A stretch of DNA of 64,000 nt from Acidobacteriota bacterium (lineage in GTDB: Bacteria > Acidobacteriota > Holophagae > Acanthopleuribacterales > Acanthopleuribacteraceae): NCBI GenBank assembly GCA_020637335.1, contig JACJWC010000005.1, forward strand, positions 1-64,000. The letters are read 5' to 3'. Positions 62,351-64,000 of this stretch are shown here, piece by piece. A model generated the notes under the pieces. That model saw only the letters and a list, made by a program, of their open reading frames with translations. It was not told the DNA's origin and made no database searches. Position 1 is the first letter of the stretch. Each line of letters begins with the position of its first letter. The position numbers were made by a program, and so were the translations under genes.

Positions 62351-64000
62351 TTACGGTTCTAAATCGAACACGCGCAGAAAGGCTTGATTGAATTCGGCAA
62401 TCCACAACCGGGTTTGCGCGGTGAATGCGACCGGTCCTGCGCCCCCGTTCGGGTACAGTTTAAAATAATCGGTCCGTTGTTGCAGGTCTGCCGTGGTTTT
62501 GAAGAGCTGCAGATTCCCATCTTCATTTACTCCGAGGAATAGACAGTGATTCGCGTTATCCCAGCCCAGGAACCGTCCTGCCCAAGGCGCCGCGGCTTGA
62601 GGTTGTATGCTCGAGGCATTGTAGGCTTGAGCGCCAATAAAAATCCGATCCTGGACCGCATCGTATTGCAGCGCATAGCCTTGAAAGATTGGGACAAGTG
62701 AATCTTGGGGCAGCAACGTTTGGCTCTGAGACCAGGATTGAGAATGGGGATTCAAAATTTGGAACAGGCCGTTGTCTTTTTGGTACACCAACAAGCTGCC
62801 ATCCTTGCTGCGCACAACCAATTGGATAACGCCTATGGCCGCATGGCGACCCGGATCGAACTTAAAATTCGGGATTTTCTGGTTGAGGAATACCGCTTGG
62901 GTTTGGGCATCAACCCCGACAATAGTCTCCGTTTCGGGCAGACAGGCGTAAAGACGGTGTTGCACAGGATCCAGAGCCATGACGCCAATCGCATCATGAC
63001 GGCCTTCTGCAATGGGCAACTCAATGCGTGTCTCGAGGGTGCCAGTCCGTGAATCGTGAATCCCTATGGTACTTTCGTAGTGGTTGAGGATAAACAGCTT
63101 ACCAAGGCTTTGGTCGAACTGGATCACGCTCGGCCAGCGCCCAGTCTCGTGTTCGGTCAGTTCACCAGACTCCAGGTCCCAGCGGACGAGCTTGCTTCCG
63201 CCAAGGCGTTCCAGCATGTACAACGCGCCATCTGCGACCAGCATATCGTCCAGGGATTCGCCAATATCGATAGATCGGAAAGATTCGGGTTCGTGCCAGG
63301 ACGCGACATCAAGGGTCCCGGAATGCATGGCCGGCCAAGCAATCAAACCCAATTGTGGATCGGCGACGATTTGGGCGGCATAATCGCCGCCGCGTGAAAT
63401 GGTTTGCTGACCGCTGGTCAAGTCGGTTTGGGTGATTTTGGCCCAAATTCCGGCTTCGCCTTCAGCCAAATAGCCGTCTCTGGTGATTTGAACCAGGCGC
63501 GCCTCGGCCGGAAAATAGGCAGAATCATTTATTTCTTGGCTGTGTTGGATTTTTTGGATCACTTTTTGGGTTGCCAGGTCCAGAACCTGCACCGATTTTA
63601 GGCCCAATAAAATAAGCCACTGCCGGTTGGCATCCAAAATCATTTCCCCCAAAGGTTCACTGGTGGTGATGGCCATATTGCGCACCATTTGGAAGGTTTG
63701 GGTGGAGAATACTTTGATTTGGGCTGAACCATTTTGGGTGTTGCGCTGTCCGACATATAGCCGGTCACCCGAAAGGGCCAAACCACCGACCAAGCCCAAT
63801 TGCGGATTCATGCTGGTTATGGGGCTAAAGGTTTCGCCGGATAAAATCCGGATTTGGTCTTGATCCGCAATATAGATGTGGTTTTTTTCGGCATCGAAAG
63901 CAATCGCACCGCCATTGCCTGCGAATTGGAATTCGCCTTGAACTTGGCTATTTTGCGGGTCAACCAGATACGCCTTTTTGGGGTTGGACTCACTCGGAAC
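62351..64000 (-). CDS. Beta-propeller (YVTN/WD-like) protein, 5' end outside the window
   Basis: The frame is open to the right window edge, and the 63 codons before the first internal ATG (63811) continue the same repeat pattern, so the gene is cut. Blades of about 45 residues recur: VQVLDLATQKVIQKI, KLVRWDLESGELTEHETG, IGIHDSRTGTLETRIELP, TIVGVDAQTQAVFLN. This fits a YVTN-type or quinohemoprotein-like propeller of seven or more blades. The role is unknown; the next gene on this strand encodes a six-heme cytochrome. Confidence 0.75.
   Translation of the reverse strand, partial: VPSESNPKKAYLVDPQNSQVQGEFQFAGNGGAIAFDAEKNHIYIADQDQIRILSGETFSPITSMNPQLGLVGGLALSGDRLYVGQRNTQNGSAQIKVFSTQTFQMVRNMAITTSEPLGEMILDANRQWLILLGLKSVQVLDLATQKVIQKIQHSQEINDSAYFPAEARLVQITRDGYLAEGEAGIWAKITQTDLTSGQQTISRGGDYAAQIVADPQLGLIAWPAMHSGTLDVASWHEPESFRSIDIGESLDDMLVADGALYMLERLGGSKLVRWDLESGELTEHETGRWPSVIQFDQSLGKLFILNHYESTIGIHDSRTGTLETRIELPIAEGRHDAIGVMALDPVQHRLYACLPETETIVGVDAQTQAVFLNQKIPNFKFDPGRHAAIGVIQLVVRSKDGSLLVYQKDNGLFQILNPHSQSWSQSQTLLPQDSLVPIFQGYALQYDAVQDRIFIGAQAYNASSIQPQAAAPWAGRFLGWDNANHCLFLGVNEDGNLQLFKTTADLQQRTDYFKLYPNGGAGPVAFTAQTRLWIAEFNQAFLRVFDLEP

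Overview
The window comes from a Gram-negative bacterium: it encodes two Omp85-type outer-membrane barrels, TamB-like and CBM9/DUF5916 envelope proteins, periplasmic cytochromes and many Sec or lipoprotein signal peptides. Base composition is moderate, near 50% GC by eye, and TTG/GTG starts are common (tamBA-like gene, deaD, era, ndh, cupin). An Acidobacteriota-type genome would fit the repertoire (CBM9/DUF5916 barrel, DUF1566, single dockerin-like C-termini, many paralogous serine hydrolases), but no rRNA or other marker confirms this.

Layout. 0-7 kb: end of a ParB gene, a DUF2238 membrane protein, a small gene split by a stop codon, an M3 oligopeptidase, and a YadA-head-like repeat protein with an S74 chaperone domain. 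7-15 kb: secreted proteins (a repeat lipoprotein, a DUF11/dockerin-like protein, a DUF1566 protein), a PNPOx/PNPOx-GAF gene pair, alpha-carbonic anhydrase and a hemerythrin-like protein. 15-25 kb: NatAB-type ABC exporter, a CBS-histidine kinase-REC hybrid, ribosomal protein L31 type B, a membrane-anchored serine-hydrolase-like protein lacking its catalytic motif, a glycosyltransferase and a CBM9/DUF5916 barrel. 26-31 kb: an apparent operon of an Omp85-like barrel, a DUF4390-like protein, an NtrY-like kinase and an NtrC-like regulator, facing era. 31.5-38.2 kb: a TPR protein, a 2010-residue protein joining a TamB half to a TamA/BamA half, and era, all on the minus strand.

From 39.6 kb the character changes. 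Coding density falls and the intergenic DNA fills with palindromic and tandem repeats. There is a 1-kb direct duplication (39.7-41.4 kb), 186-bp and 157-bp tandem units, and at least eight copies (some partial) of a 90-bp three-hairpin element at 44-59 kb. In that element the fourth base pair of the central stem covaries between copies. A Y1 (HUH) transposase of the RAYT type at 48.9-49.4 kb is flanked by inverted copies of the element, which suggests it spreads the family. One copy has become the C-terminus of a serine hydrolase. The same stretch holds an IS110-family transposase, a BrnT/BrnA-type toxin-antitoxin pair, a serine hydrolase pseudogene with two in-frame stops, deaD, ndh, a six-heme cytochrome c and a beta-propeller protein cut by the window end.

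The strongest candidates for something undescribed are the TamB-TamA single-chain envelope bridge and the RAYT with its covarying three-hairpin elements. No tRNA, rRNA or CRISPR array was seen.
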